A stretch of 64,000 nt of DNA from Trichostrongylus colubriformis (taxonomy: Eukaryota; Nematoda; Chromadorea; Rhabditida; Trichostrongylidae), in NCBI GenBank assembly GCA_963978905.1, contig OZ022260.1:18712334-18776333 (forward strand), read 5' to 3'. Position numbers and translations under genes: made by a program. This document shows, piece after piece, positions 45,477 to 58,599 of the stretch; position 1 is the stretch's first letter, and every line of letters starts with the position of its first letter. Below the pieces are notes generated by a model. That model made no database searches. It worked only from the letters and a program-made list of their open reading frames with translations, and was not told where the DNA came from.

Positions 45477-48400
45477 TAACCTTGATGTTAGCATTGCCTG
45501 ATATTGACTGCCAAGATCCCTCGCACTGGAACTGTGGCGGTAGTCGTGAATGAAGCAACCCAGACCCATAATGAAAAATGACCATTTTGATTGCAGGCGT
45601 AGAGATTGGAGCAATTCATATGAAATGTCATGTACCCTATTTATTTAAACCCATCCACATATTTAAGCATAAGCCGGGTCTTCAAAATAAAAAACTTCGG
45701 GAATAAATTAGCTTACAACGAGCAATGCGTACCTTCTCAGCTATTGCAAAAGATTTGCACAATGATCCAGGAAATTGCTCAGGCGTAGTTATGATAATGG
45801 ATTTTCAGTTGAATGACCAGTGTAAGATCAATTATTACTGATTGGCTTGATGGAACTACTGGGTAGAACGGAATTGCTCAGATCTTTCCAAGAATCAACG
45901 AGAGCGTTTTGTCGAAAATTTCACTACGAAAAGTGGATTGGGTGCACGATTATGTCAACAGAAGTGCGAGTTGCATGGGACCCTTGTGCAAATTCGCCAG
46001 CGGCTCGTGTTCCCTGCTTGCATGCTCTATCGAAGTAGTTCTTTACCGACCACTCATCCAGTGATCTCTTTCAGTCTGGTGTCATGAAAAGACAAGGTTG
46101 ATTCACCTCTGTTGGCCGACATTCCTGAACATAGCCTTTCGAATCTGAGATTTCATACGGTTCTCTTCATACCTCCATTCATAACACATTTGAGCATTGC
46201 TCCCGAAGTTATTTTCCCAGTTTTTTGAATATTATTTTGCATTCTTGAAGTACAGTATCGATGGGACATTTATCGAGAGCAGCGCAATGCTGTGTTATAC
46301 ATAGAAGTGGGTTTGCAAGTTCTGGAACTTACTGAACGATTTTCAGTCATCGCATAAATACATTCCACACGCGTTGGTAGCAGTCTTATCGAGGGTAGAC
46401 TATTTCGGGAAGTATTGTTATACCTTATTCGTTTAATCAAGTTAAAACTACATAATTTAATTTACGTAAACTTGGAATTTCTCAGGCCCCATTGTTAGCA
46501 ACAATAATTTCGGCCTCAAACCAACGGTATGGTCTTACTATGGGTCTAGCTGTGCAAAGTCAGCAGGTGCATTGTCAAGGAACACTCCAAATGAAAAGTA
46601 GTGAGATCGGGTGTTTTGAAAGTGATATTTACAAGGTTATCGCTTTACATTTATACTTGATTAGCTTATACTAATTCAATGTAATTTACTTATTCAATTA
46701 ATCTATTTCATTATTATTGCAATTTATCATATCATTTGGATTAGATTCATTCCATTGATTTTAATTTAAACATTTATGTTCCCTTTGTTAGGAAGCAAAG
46801 AGCATGCTCATACAGTGATTGACTCCTTCTGGAATAATATAATATTCACTGACAACCACCGAGAAAAGTGAAATTTGATTAGTTTGGGGAAATTTTCCGC
46901 ACTTCTGGCTGTTTCCTTGGCCCAGCTCCTTCAATGATAAACAAAAGCGTATCGACAAAAACTCTGAATTAGTCGTAATCCAACTTTTACTGAAAGATTG
47001 CACTGATAATGTAAATCTGAGTAGAAATGAACTTATCTGGAGCATCACTACATGTGACCGCAGCTTCTTTTGGTAACTCTGCCTCTGCCATTCTCCAAGG
47101 AGCCTATGCACTACCCCTTACTGGTTGGAGGGATCCTTTCGCCCCCGATGAAGGGCATCGCGGATCCACGTGAAACGTCATTGCGGATGTTGTCATATCA
47201 ACAAGTATGTTTTATTCGCAGTGCTTTTGAGACCGTTTAATTCCCGCTTTCTACAACATCGGCTATGGGAAGACTAGTATAAGCTTCTTGTTTTTCCTTC
47301 TTCGTCGTTTTTTCGTCAGCACGGTCCTACGATCTCGTGTGATCACAATGGCCAACCTGAGTGCGACTCTTGTTTTCCTACATAAATAGCGAACGGCGAG
47401 TGCGCAGAGCTTTCCGAAGGATATTAAGCCCATGAGCTTGAACGGGCAGCTTATAAACCATACAGTGATTTTTTTCATAAGCTTGTCGTTGCTCTGCATA
47501 GTGAGTAGCATTCTCTGCAGCAGCATGAAGTCGCTTACCTCTATTTCTCGTTCCTTTTCGTCTCTCTCTATATCTTCGTTTCATGGTGCCTTTTCCATAG
47601 AGGCTGATCAGTTCATTTCAATTCAGAAAACTTGTTAAATCAAAAGAAATGGAAAGGTGGCAAAGCAGTGCAATCCATGAAATCACGTGTCGATAATCCA
47701 TATTTCTTTTGATAAGTGTTTCCACATTTCCAATCCATATTTCTATTGCACAGAAGCCACTCCTATATGGCTTTGATTACGTGTTTATTTCATACAGACC
47801 CGAAGCCCTGTCGATGTATAATCTATACAGTTCGAGTTACTTGGCGAGACTGGTACCTAGAACGGCGACCCGCGAAGTGAACCTGCGACGATGCTTGAGG
47901 GTTACCCTGTGCCCTAGAAAGATGTATTGGTAAAATATGAAGTGAGTCTCTACGACAAAAGCCCTTCACAGTAGACTGAGTAAATGAGAAAATAATTACT
48001 TGCTTGAGTAAAGGTACACTTTACGATAATATGAGTATCTTGTTACTATCCTCGAGTGGATAGCCCGGCAATGTGTGTGCCATCACGTCGGTGCGAAGGT
48101 GAGTGCTAGATGTGTAAAAATTCCGTAAATGACATGCCGGCCACCGTCTCAAGATGGCTTACACCCATCTATAATTTGGACAACGAGTCGGCGGTGGCTC
48201 TTACGTGGACATGAGGCATGACATCGACTGCGATAAGATAGGATTGGGGAAATTTCCATAGTAACAGCTACTTCATCGGGTGATATTATCCCGTAAAAAC
48301 TGTTCAAATTCTTACTTCTAAGCTGCAAACTCGTCGAAGACGAAGGTCAAGAACACCTTGTGCCGAAGTTTTTGAAAGTTTTCCTGGCTTTTTCTTCACT

Positions 48401-50357
48401 CTCATGCTTTCCAGCATCCCGAGCGACGGGGCATGAAAATTATTGTGAATTCCTTTAATTGTGCCTTTACTGTGCCTTTAGTGAACTGCTAGTCAGTTCA
48501 AATGCTTCTGTCGAAAAATGAATATAGTTTTTCGTTCTTTTTTTCAACGAGTACGACTACATAGCTCGAGTGCTAAATTATGTTTTTGCTAGTCTTCCGC
48601 GCCATGCAGTGGTTACAAAGCCTAGTTGAATACACTACAGGAAAAGTGTATATTTTGAAAGTGATTCAAATAGCCAATTTGTTACACCGTTATATCCTAA
48701 CTGTAGGTTGTAAATGTGAAATAGCCTTAATCTGTGTAAGGGTTGAGGGCGAAGCTTGCCAATGGGTTTTTGTACCCGGATTCCACCAACCAAGTGTCTT
48801 CGAATGTTCCTGAGAGGTGATGGATGATCCAGTTTGATGAGCAGGTACGAGCTCTTCCAAAAATCATTTCTGAACTGCTATAGTATCATAGGATGACATC
48901 TGATAAAGATGCTTTTCCAGGATATCACTCAGCCTGTTGGGTTGACATCTCTTCGGCTGGTTTTGTGGCTTTGGCAGCTCACAGGATTTCTATTTTATTT
49001 TCATAATTATCTATTTATTGCATTTTATCTCTTTACTTTTTATTTTAATTATTTTTGAAATTTTCTGACTTTCTTTTAAAAAGGTGAATCTTCTAACTTA
49101 CAATTAGACCTACTGCTTTCTTAACGGTATTCCAGAAAATGGCGATTGTAAAAAAGTGATCCAAATGTCAAGTGACTACACTGAACACACGTAACTGTAC
49201 GATTTTATCAGAGAGGGGTTTAAGAGCAATGAAAACTACTGAAGGAGTCATCTAAATGGGTACCACGTGTGTAGGGAACTGTATGTGGCGAAATTCTCGG
49301 TGAGGTGGAGCACTCCCAGACACGTAAGAGCTGTCTTTTTCAATAGTTGCCACCTGTTCTAAAATGGTTCGCTTCTCTCGTTCACGTAGTCCCCCCCCCT
49401 CGGGATCACCTACTAGCTTTTTTGCCTACATGGTAATTAATCTCGCTAATTTATCACTACCACTATAAATATTTGAGGCTGCTAGAAAGGGTTTTATTTG
49501 TCGCGTTTTTGACAGGTTCTACGTTTCATCTTCACTTCCGCATAAAAAAGCATTTCGATTTTCACATTTTATAGAATTTTCACCTTCGTTCCGAACTATC
49601 CTCACAACTGCATTCAATGACACACCTCGTGAGAATTAGTTTAGGTGACGTACTCTCTTGGAGAAACAGATCTTTGGATGAGTATCCAGGCTGCACCCTT
49701 CTTGTACCGCCACGGTGCACCATCACGCCTCTACACCCTTTCGAGCCCACGGTAGCAATGCTTGTGTGAACTTCTTTGCTTTTTTTATTGGTTAGTTGAG
49801 CTAAAAAGGCGTGATTATGATGGGCTCGACAGACAATAGGTCGCAGCCTGGACAGTTACCCAAGGATTCAGCACCGAGAAAGGCAAGTCGACTGAAGTGA
49901 TTATCACAAGTGTCCTCTAAGGGCACTGGGAGTGGGTAAGGAAGGAAAGCGTGTTTTTTTAAACACTTTCCACTATAAAGGAAAATTCGATTGCAGAAAA
50001 GGTAATGTGTAGCGAATGTCGCGTTGAAAAACGCGTCTTTGGGGAGTTACAGTCCATTTCGGAGCGCTTAATAGGGCGTGACCTGCGCGCTTGGATGAGA
50101 GTGTGTCATACTCTCTCACCCCGCCACACACTCTCACTCTCGCCACTCAGGCGTAGCCCCATCTAGCGCTGTGAAATCGACTGTACTGCGATTCTAGCGC
50201 TCTTTAACGCAAACTGCACGCTCTACTTCGAACTACACGCTTCTGACGTTTGATTTCGCGTAAAGCAAATTTGTTTCCATTCATGATGATGTTAAGCAAG
50301 GGAGACAGCACGCAGCAACGAACAAGTGAAACACTGAAAGGGAGAATAAGCGAAAGA
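45477..50357. other. Long gene-poor stretch
   Basis: No conserved coding motif. 47263-47584 has overlapping basic frames on the minus strand without support. 50010-50160 (GTTGAAAAACGCGTCTTTGG, with CT-rich text) resembles 62905-63050 and may be a dispersed repeat. Confidence 0.55.
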
Positions 50358-52116
50358 GTGTGAAAAATGTAATATAATGAAGGAAATCAGAAAGTAAAAA
50401 GCCAAATGAATATACAGTGCGTTTCATAATTATAAGGTCACCCCCAAATTTTCGGTTTTCAGGAGAGAGAGCTGACCAAAAATTTTTTAAGTGTTTTTTA
50501 TAGATTCCTCACCACAGAAAACCTTCCTATACCAGTTTTGATAACATTAGCTTTCAGCCCAACTTTTTTATTAATATTTTCTGATTTTTGTACCGTTTCA
50601 TAATTATAAGGTCACCCCGAAAAAACAGAAAATTTGCTAAAGTTAACAGCGCATGCCAAGGAGCTTGTAATCTGTGGCCCTCTCCTGTTAAAGAACGACA
50701 TTAACAAGCAGATTAGGTGAAGTGTGTTCCACTCTTCAACGATTGCCTGTTTCAGCAGTTTTGCTTCCCAGAATTGGCGATTATCGGGGTAAATATTTGA
50801 GGCGATGTCTACTAGATCTCCGTAGTAGAAGTGAGACCAAGACTACATGCTAGCTATGGCTGAACGTCCGTATATCGGAACTTTTACCGCGATTACGTTG
50901 AATTACCTACGTGAGCAACAGCATTGCCATACCCTGAGACGCAATTATGAAGAGCCGGTTAGCTCCAAAAGGCAACTGATTTCTTCGTAGGATCTTCTAG
51001 CAGTCTCTGGAGTCCATTCTGCAGGTTTCGAAGGCAAGGCTCAATGCAAGCTCATTGCCGAAATGAACTTAGGAGATCACCCTTCCCCTACAAAAATTGC
51101 CAAGGCTCCCGTAGATTGGCGCACTTCTCAGGCCAAGCTAGTACTACCTCTACACGTCAGCACCATACAAATAGAATATTTCCAAACTCAAAAATACAAT
51201 TCAGATGGAATTACTCGCATGCACGGTGCAATAGCTATGCAAATTCAGTTTCGTTCAATCCGTGCCCAAGAAGAACTTTATGGATTGAAGTAGTGGCGCC
51301 TTATGGTGTGTTGTAGGCCTCGGAAACTGCTTCAGTACTTCTTTGGTGATGTTTCTGCACTGCCTCACTACTGTACGCGCTGTCGTCTCAGACAAGGAAT
51401 GGTTCAACTCCAAATAAATCTGCTCCATGGAGGAGGTGCTGTAGGAAGTGGTCCCCAAAAACCCTTTCTCGTGAATGACAATGATCTCACGTGGGAGTCC
51501 AGAGCCTGAAAAACATCTGAAGACACCGAATCTCTCAAATGTCGTCTAAATGAGCACAGGAATCTTCCGATTTTTTTGGAATTGCTATCAAACTGAGCCT
51601 AGCACCACGAGAATCCACAATCTGGGCTTTCCTCTCGGAACATAGCAGCTAGCCACAAGATGATTGAGCATGTATCACGAAGTTGTGTCTGGAATACATA
51701 TCCACCTTCACAGACTTGCTGGAGCCTCAAATGTTTTACTTTTTTCAGGGTGACCTTATAATTATGAAACGGTGCAAAAAACGAAAAATATTCTTAAAAA
51801 TATAAGGTGAACGAGACTGCAACCAAAAATCGGATGCGGGGGTAATTTTAGGTGAGGAATCCGCCTATGAGACTGAAAAAATTCCTTAATGGGGTGTTGT
51901 TGAGAAAACCTGAAATTCAAGGGTGACCTTATAATTATGAAACGCACTGTACATCCGACATTTTGTCAAGGCGTCGGGTTTGCCACTACGAAGTGCGAAG
52001 CACCGTAAGACCATACGGTAAGCCAAAATTGTCCCCTCCCGATGCCTTTAAGTCAGTGTACACATGTCGTGTGTGAAAAATGTAATATAATGAAGGAAAT
52101 CAGAAAGTAAAAAGCC
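50358..52116. repeat. 46-bp direct repeats around the second Tc3-like element
   Basis: The 46 bases at 50358-50403 (GTGTGAAAAATGTAATATAA...AAAAAGCC) recur identically at 52071-52116. The transposon 50415-51948 lies between them. This is far too long for a Tc target duplication (TA). Confidence 0.9.
50415..51948 (-). mobile_element. Tc3-like DNA transposon, decayed
   Basis: The element is flanked by TA (50413-50414 and 51949-51950) and the ends read CAGTGCGTTTCATAATTATA. Inverted arms are about 210 bp (50415-50630 and 51738-51948). Each arm repeats GTTTCATAATTATAAGGTCA about 176 bp inside, again the two-binding-site layout of Tc3. The interior has weak minus-strand coding traces, for example GVFRCFSGSGLPREIIVI near 51520, which resembles the GxFSxxG...I stretch of Tc1-family transposases. 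No intact transposase remains. A 46-bp direct repeat lies just outside both ends. Confidence 0.85.
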
Positions 52117-52131
52117 GGTGAGCTGGTGGCG

Positions 52132-52389
52132 ATACACACAATGATTTTGAAGTGAAGATAACTAGAAACCTTAGGCATGAATATTACCTTATTTTTATTC
52201 GAAACATGAGAAATGCTTGAAAAAGAGCCGGCTATGGGCTGATCATTTTTTCCCTGTACGGCAAGTGCTCTACATCTGAAGGGCTGCTTGGATATTTCCG
52301 AACTTATCCGATGCAGTCATAAAATCGCGTAGAATGTTCAACTCCAGCCTATTAAAAGAATACACACAATGATTTTGAAGTGAAGATAA
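52132..52389. repeat. 30-bp direct repeat pair
   Basis: ATACACACAATGATTTTGAA with GTGAAGATAA occurs at 52132-52161 and again at 52360-52389. It starts 15 bp after the end of the 46-bp repeat, so the whole 50.36-52.39-kb stretch has been built by local duplications. Confidence 0.85.
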
Positions 52390-53110
52390 GTGCAAGGTGT
52401 ATGTGGGTGGCTATCCATCATTTCCAATGAGGATGTCATCATCAATTATGAAATTGTGCTAGACTACGCGCCTGTCTGACACAATCTGGCAATCGAGGGG
52501 AAAACATGAAAATCTCACTGAAAAATTGAAATTAAATCAAAGTTCGGTCGGTTAATCTTAGGACTCCAAGGCTTAGTTCATGGTGAGGTTCATCCAGAAA
52601 CCTAACTCAATATCGAGTGCCCGTTTTCATGATAGGTTGATTTCTTATTTATAACCTAGTGGCTTTCATATTATGTTCATTTTAAGAATAAAACGTGTTT
52701 AAATCGAAAGTATACCATACAATGTATGGTATAAAATATGAATAAATCAAGGTATAGTTTTCACTATATATGAAAGTTGTCACTATCAGTAAATAGAACC
52801 TCTTAGTGTTAATCATTTTTGCCTTTTTCCAATTTTATCCATCTTTCAAATTTTATTTTATATTCTCTTTCCATTTTATTAAATTGCTAGTAATAAAATG
52901 ACAAAGCAATCTTGCTGATATAAAGTGTATTGGCTCTCAGCAGTTTGGCTTTCCAAACATGACGCGAGAAATTTGAGAAATAGAAAGTTTTTGGAACAAA
53001 AATTCGCTGAGGCCCCTCTCTGGTGATAATTTTGGAAGCCCACTTGCACTCATGTAATTTGCAATCGTAATGCTCGAGAAATCGCGAGAGAAATTCCCGT
53101 GGAACCTGTT

Positions 53111-53257
53111 TCACAGACGTATGGCGGTGGCGGTGGCGTCAATGCCAAAATAGATTTGGTGATTACATTTCACACCAGCCGCACCATAACACCGTCTTTC
53201 GGCCGGATCGTTGATCACCTCATTACCGTGACATTTTTGGCAGACCTTCTCTCCGCA
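53111..53257 (-). CDS. Putative cysteine-rich terminal exon
   Basis: Acceptor TTTCCGACAG is followed by 48 codons and TGA. The peptide begins CGEKVCQKCHGNEVINDPAE and continues RRCYGAAGVKC. The C-G-x-x-x-C-x-x-C and D-P-A-x-x-x-C spacing resembles small disulfide-rich repeats of secreted nematode proteins, but the match is by eye and the rest of the gene is not found. A chance frame is possible. Confidence 0.25.
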   Translation of the reverse strand, partial: CGEKVCQKCHGNEVINDPAERRCYGAAGVKCNHQIYFGIDATATAIRL

Positions 53258-55812
53258 CTGTCGGAAATGACGTCACTAAATGAACCTTCCATACATCATA
53301 GAGACCTTCCAGATAGTACTCATAGGTGTAAAATAGACGATTTGTAGGCCTTGGTTGGACTGCAGGGTGAGATGGTGTGGTGGCAGTTAGTGCGCACTAC
53401 CAATTTCATGGTGCAAGGATAAAATCCAGCATCAATGACCGCTCAGGACAACCAAGCCTTCCATCCCTCCGGGTCGGTGGATTGGTCCCAGATCGGTCTG
53501 AGAAGATAGAAGCACTGGCCCACCATGAGCCATTGTTTAGACCAAATCGCATTCTCCTACGTGATGCTGAATGGACTTACAATGCAGGCGCATCCTATCA
53601 AGGATTTGATGCACGCTAAAGACTTCACTACCGACACCTCTTTCACCTTAAAGGCAGCTTTAGGGGAAATTCGGACGAAAAGTAAAAGAAGTAGTAAATA
53701 TGAAAGCCGAGATATCTAGTAACAGGACAGTGGAGAAAAAAACGGATGGAAATGGCCAAAACCCGAGAAATAGCCTGCAAGCCGGATTGTCGTATTATGA
53801 GCCATGACTATAAATAAAAGACATGAAACAGCAATAAACAGCAATTCAAAAAAAAGGACACCTTTGAACACCTTTGCTTCGGTACCAATCATTCCATATG
53901 AGAACTAGGCCAAGATTACTGCAGTTGAGCATTTCGAGATAATGCCATGTTTTTGGGAAAAGTCTCACATGCTGAGTTTGCTCATTTAAGTTTAAAAGCA
54001 GTAATAGGGAAAGTTGGGACAGTGAAAAATATTGTGAATATGAGAACCGTGGTGCTTAGTATTATGTCGGTAAGGAAAAAACGAAGTGGAAGGCCAAAGA
54101 TCCGGATATAGGATCTCCTTCCCACAGTTGATTTTTGACGTGGACGACCTCTCCGTCAAGAGGCGGGTAATCTGGACGAGTTTTCCATTGGCATGTTGCC
54201 AAGTCGTAAACACGAAGGGATGTTCGGAAATATGAACGCAACTAAATACATATAATATTTTCTCGAAAGCGCTTCAAGTTAAAACTGAGAAAGCGCGCTG
54301 CGATACCTTCAACCCTGCCGCGTTTCCTTGGCCACCCTTACCGTATCCAATCAGGAATGACGTCGCATGGAAGGTGTGGTCTGTCATCCAAAGACGCCAG
54401 CTGTTAACAGTCTCTACAGCTCGCGGGTGCACACCTCTAGTGGGTGACTTCTTCTAGGAAATTTCCCAATAACCACAGTACCTTAATGCTGTCTTCAAAG
54501 TGCCATCGTAATGAGAGACTATCTTCCTGTGGGCTCTACTTTTACCTACGCCTGGAAGGGGAAGAGAACCTGTGTTTTGCAGCTCGCTATGCACACGTTG
54601 TCACCAAACTGCCCCTTCTTTGGTGGGTTTTGTGCAGCTCCGGAATATGCTCAAACCCGTCCTTCTTACCGTCATACGGTCACATAGCTTTTCAATGATA
54701 TATTTACCATAGCGCATCTGCACAAACAAGCAATGTTGGTGAAATGACATGTGGCGCCGTTCCCATATACATGTTCTGGGATCAGTGCTTGCTCGAGTCA
54801 ATCGAGCCTTCGATTTCTCCAAGATGGTGAACTGTTGTCAGACTGGCGTGGGAGGATGACAGCAAAGACTCATATATCGGCTAGCCTCAGCAAATGCAAT
54901 GGGCAATGTACAGGCCAATTCGCATTCACATTCCCACTACGGTTTCAAGTACGCATGGCTCAATCCAAAGGAATCGAACTAGCCGCATTCTTAACATTTC
55001 ATAGCCCTATGTGGTCTGCGGTTCAAAGCATTCATACATACAACTTTTTTTACGATATTTATTTTGGACGCGCAAATCGTTGGTGAGCTTCAGCAGATAC
55101 ATTGATGAGTTTCCATTTATTTTTTCTTTCTCGTCTCCTGGTTTCATGTTTACCCATACGTGGTCAGTGATTGATTCTTTCCACTGATCATGATCGAAAT
55201 TCGTGCAGGGCGAACTTGCTCATTTGATCGTTCCTTTGCAAAAGTGCGGTTAGACCTGTTATTAGTAGCAAATTCGATGAGAACATGAGCGAGCTCATGG
55301 ATTCACTTCAAACTGAAACATCCGTCGACTTTTTTTTACTGTTTAAGCTTCCAGTTCCATGGTATCCCCGCACGATAATACGTGACTGAAGGTATTATCT
55401 TGCAAAAAATTGGCGGAGAGGAGTATTAGATCATCAAGACTGCGCGAATCTGTCCTGTCTGTCGGGGCTGAAAAAGTGTGTCTTATCTGTTGGACGGATA
55501 GTAGAAAAAGAAACTCCGGAGCGAAAATTCGGATATAATTATGAAAAACAAGATGATTAAATTGAGGAGCAGTTCGAGGATTGCGGTGGAACACGGTGTT
55601 GGAGCGTTTTTTGGCACAGTGGGCTCAGAAAAGTGCCAAACGCGAACACTTCAGCTGGAAAACAGAAAAGAACATTCAGCAAACTCGTTTTTCTGTCCAC
55701 CACACAGTTCTCAAAAAAGTTCCATTCAACCAGCAAATATTGAAGTAAATGCAAAGTGACGGAAAAATCACTACTGCATTGGTTCAGCACACAGAGCAAG
55801 CAGTAACTATTG
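53258..55812. other. No recognised gene
   Basis: Several 70-110-codon frames lack motifs and splice context. The minus frame 54601-54822 is basic at its start but unrecognised. Confidence 0.55.
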
Positions 55813-56820
55813 TGTTGAGGGCTAAGTTCCCGCGGTTTTTTGAATTTTTCACATTGTTTTCTTCATCTTTCGACAAAGCTCGTATATGTTTTCCATAGAA
55901 ATTTTTTCGCCCTGCAAAATGGTATTATTTGCTTTTCTATCCCTTCGACTACCCAATATTAGTGAGGTTTGGAAATGAAGTAAGCTGAAGGCACACCTCA
56001 TCTTTCTCATCTGCCATCGTGATCAAAAATGTGCTAGTAATGTTTTCGATAGAGCTTTCTCAGCTCTACAGAATGGTATTCTCTTTATACAAATCGCTCA
56101 TTTTTTGCTGTTTTTAAGATTTACAAATGCCTACTATCGAGATTGGAGAAGATGTGCATATATGCATTCGATAGAGCTTTTTTTGCTCTACAAGAAAGTG
56201 TTTATGGTTACGGTTTTTGTTCAAATTAATTTTTGATATTTTTTTAGACCATTTGAAAGTTGACGAAATTGAGCATGATCGACATGAAAATGCTCGATTT
56301 CGTCGACTTGACACTCCTTTTAAAAGGTCTAAAAATTGCAGAAATAATTTGAACAAAAACCGTAGTAAACACTTTCTTGTAAAGCGAAAAAAGCTCTATC
56401 GAATGCATATGTGCACATTCTCTCCAATTTCGATGTTAGGCGAGGAAGAGAAGATAACGAAAGTGCACACTTTTGCGAGTACTGCATTTGTGAATCTTAA
56501 AAAACAGCAAAAAGTTGAGCGATTTAAATAAAGAGTGGTACCATTCTGTAGGGCCATTCTATCGAAAACATATACACATGCATTTTTTGATCTCGATGGC
56601 AGACGAAAAAGTTGAGGTGCGCAAGTGTCAACTTTTTGCCTTCAGCTTACATCATTTCTAAACCTCATAAATATTAGGTAGTCAAAGAAATCGAAAGACA
56701 GATAGTATCGTTCTGTAGAGCAAAACAAGCCCTATGGAAAAATATATAAGCTTTGCCGAAGGATGAGGAAAACAATGTGAAAAACGGGGTAAAAGAAACC
56801 GAGGGAACTTATTCCTCAAC
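55813..56820. repeat. 1-kb imperfect palindrome (foldback-like repeat)
   Basis: Arms of about 450-500 bp (55813 to about 56258, and about 56300 to 56820) pair imperfectly around a centre near 56280 (AATTGAGCATGATCG...CGATTTCGTC). Paired landmarks include GGTTGAGG-type ends, GAAAACAATGTGAAAAA against TTTTTCACATTGTTTTC, TCGATAGAGCTTTTTT, and CGGTTTTTGTTCAAATT. Arm divergence is higher than in the other palindromes here, so it is older. The mariner at 56869 begins 49 bp beyond it. Confidence 0.75.
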
Positions 56821-56868
56821 CCAATAAGTTGATCGAAGATCTGACTTCGAGTCATCCGCGGTTAGACA

Positions 56869-57739
56869 TTAGATCGCCCCAAAAGTTTGTAGGATTTTTG
56901 CAAAAAACATCAATGCCTCTTGTTTACTGCGAGACAGATCTAGACGGCTCAGAAATATGGTAAAACGTTCTCTAAGCTTCCTAACAAAGTATTTATTGAC
57001 CCGCCAGGCTCTGTGAAGAAAGCAACAATGCCCGTAGTCGATACCCACCAAACACGCGGTGTCATCTACTGTGAGTGGTCTCGCGGCACCGAAGGGACGA
57101 AAGCTTGCGGCAACGCTGCAGTGGGCAAGGGATGTGTGCCCATTGTAGCGTTGAGAGTCGCAAACGTTCAGCAACGGCGAGATTGGCACGGAAGACAAAC
57201 CACGCTCAGCACTGTGCTACCTCTGGGACGCGGAAGCAATGCTTTTCCACGAGGTGTTGGTAAAGGCGAGACAGTAACCGCTCTGCCTCATGATCCCGCC
57301 AGCTTCAGCAGCCCACCATCGCTGTTCGAAGAAAGCGCCGGAGAATGTTCGCGGTCACCCTCCTTCATGACGACGCCCAGTCCCACGTTGCGAAGAATAC
57401 CCAGGCTAAGCTACAGGAGCCTGGCTGGGATGTCCTGCCCAATCGCCATAATCTCCAGACATTGCTCCTTCTGACTATCACCTTTTCCGTTCTTTGGAAT
57501 CCTTTCCGGCCTAGACAAAATTCGCTGATTATGGCTCGCTTGTAAAGGCGATCGCTGAGTTTTTCGACTCTCAGAACCCAAATTTCTTGAAGGAGAGAAT
57601 CATCGACCAACCTATGAGGTGGCAGAGTGTTGTCGATGGCAATGGTGAACACGTTTTCGCCTAATTGTTGTTTGTTGGAAGAAATAATAATAGAAAGTGG
57701 TGATAGATAAAATCCTACAAGACTTTTGGGGCAACCTAA
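56869..57739 (+). mobile_element. Degenerate, internally deleted mariner-like element
   Basis: The ends are imperfect inverted repeats: TTAGATCGCCCCAAAAGTTT at the left, and at the right the reverse complement reads TTAGGTTGCCCCAAAAGTCT, both followed by GTAGGATTTT. A TA follows the right end; the left TA is mutated to CA. At 871 bp it is shorter than a full mariner (about 1.3 kb). The interior encodes pieces of a transposase on the plus strand (entry 57052-57664). Confidence 0.85.
57052..57664 (+). pseudogene. mariner-family transposase fragment
   Basis: In changing frames the plus strand reads TRGVIYCEW (near 57052, equivalent to the GVIYYELL block), LLHDDAQSHVAKNTQAKL (near 57361, with the second catalytic Asp of the DD34D triad in HDDA), GWDVLP, then FFDSQNPNFLKERIIDQP and RWQSVVDGNGEHVFA with TAA at about 57662. 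The N-terminal DNA-binding part is largely missing and frameshifts separate the pieces. Confidence 0.8.
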
Positions 57740-57741
57740 TA

Positions 57742-58599
57742 TTTGTGTGGTACTGAATAATTAGAAGAAGAAGTATAAATCATAGAAGTATTCAGCAGTG
57801 TCCAATCTTTCTTGGAATTGCGTTACGTACTCTACTTCTATTTGGAATAGGAGTAATGTTTGAGTGCATTTGAGCCTATCCAACATATAACTTGTGGCTG
57901 CCAGTCGATTTATTGGTAGCATTCGGTACCTTAACTCAGACGTGTCTCGACCTTCGAGGGTCTAAAGACTTGAGTGGCTCGAGACGGAGTGTAGGATATT
58001 CATTATTGTCTGGTTTCAGTCTAAGGACCCGTGCGAAAGGGAAACTAAACTAACTTTTTGTCACAAGGCCTTGACACCCCTTCCCCCCCTCCTCCCGAAA
58101 AATGTATCCTTGATCATTGCTTCGTTTTTAAGTGAGCGCAAAAAATCAAAAACAAATACTCATATAATCCTTTCTTAATTAGAGTTTGGCAATTTCAAAA
58201 AAAAAACCGCACTATTCCATTTTGAGAATGTGTCTATCCTGCATTCGATGATAAGTCTCATGTGTGTGGGACCTATGATCAAATTTAGAGCCAAGGCGTT
58301 CTCAGACCACTTGCCGCCATATGTATCAGCTCCGCCTTCCTACCTCTACTCCGTTTTATAAAATATTACAAAATTTTTTTGACGTCAAGTTGAGAGATCG
58401 CTATAGATATTGATATCTCGTGGATAACTATCAATCACCCAGACTAAGCAGTCAGTGCAGGACAGTACTATCTTTCTATCGACCGAGAATCAAGGGTCCT
58501 TAGTGTGAGCAGTACAGGATAGGGCAGGTGACGAGCAGCACCTCCACCTATCGGTACATCTGTTCTCTATATCAAATTAGATGCATTATCTCAACGGGA
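57742..58599. other. No recognised gene
   Basis: Nothing recognisable beyond short A-runs and a C-rich patch at 58080-58096. Confidence 0.55.
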
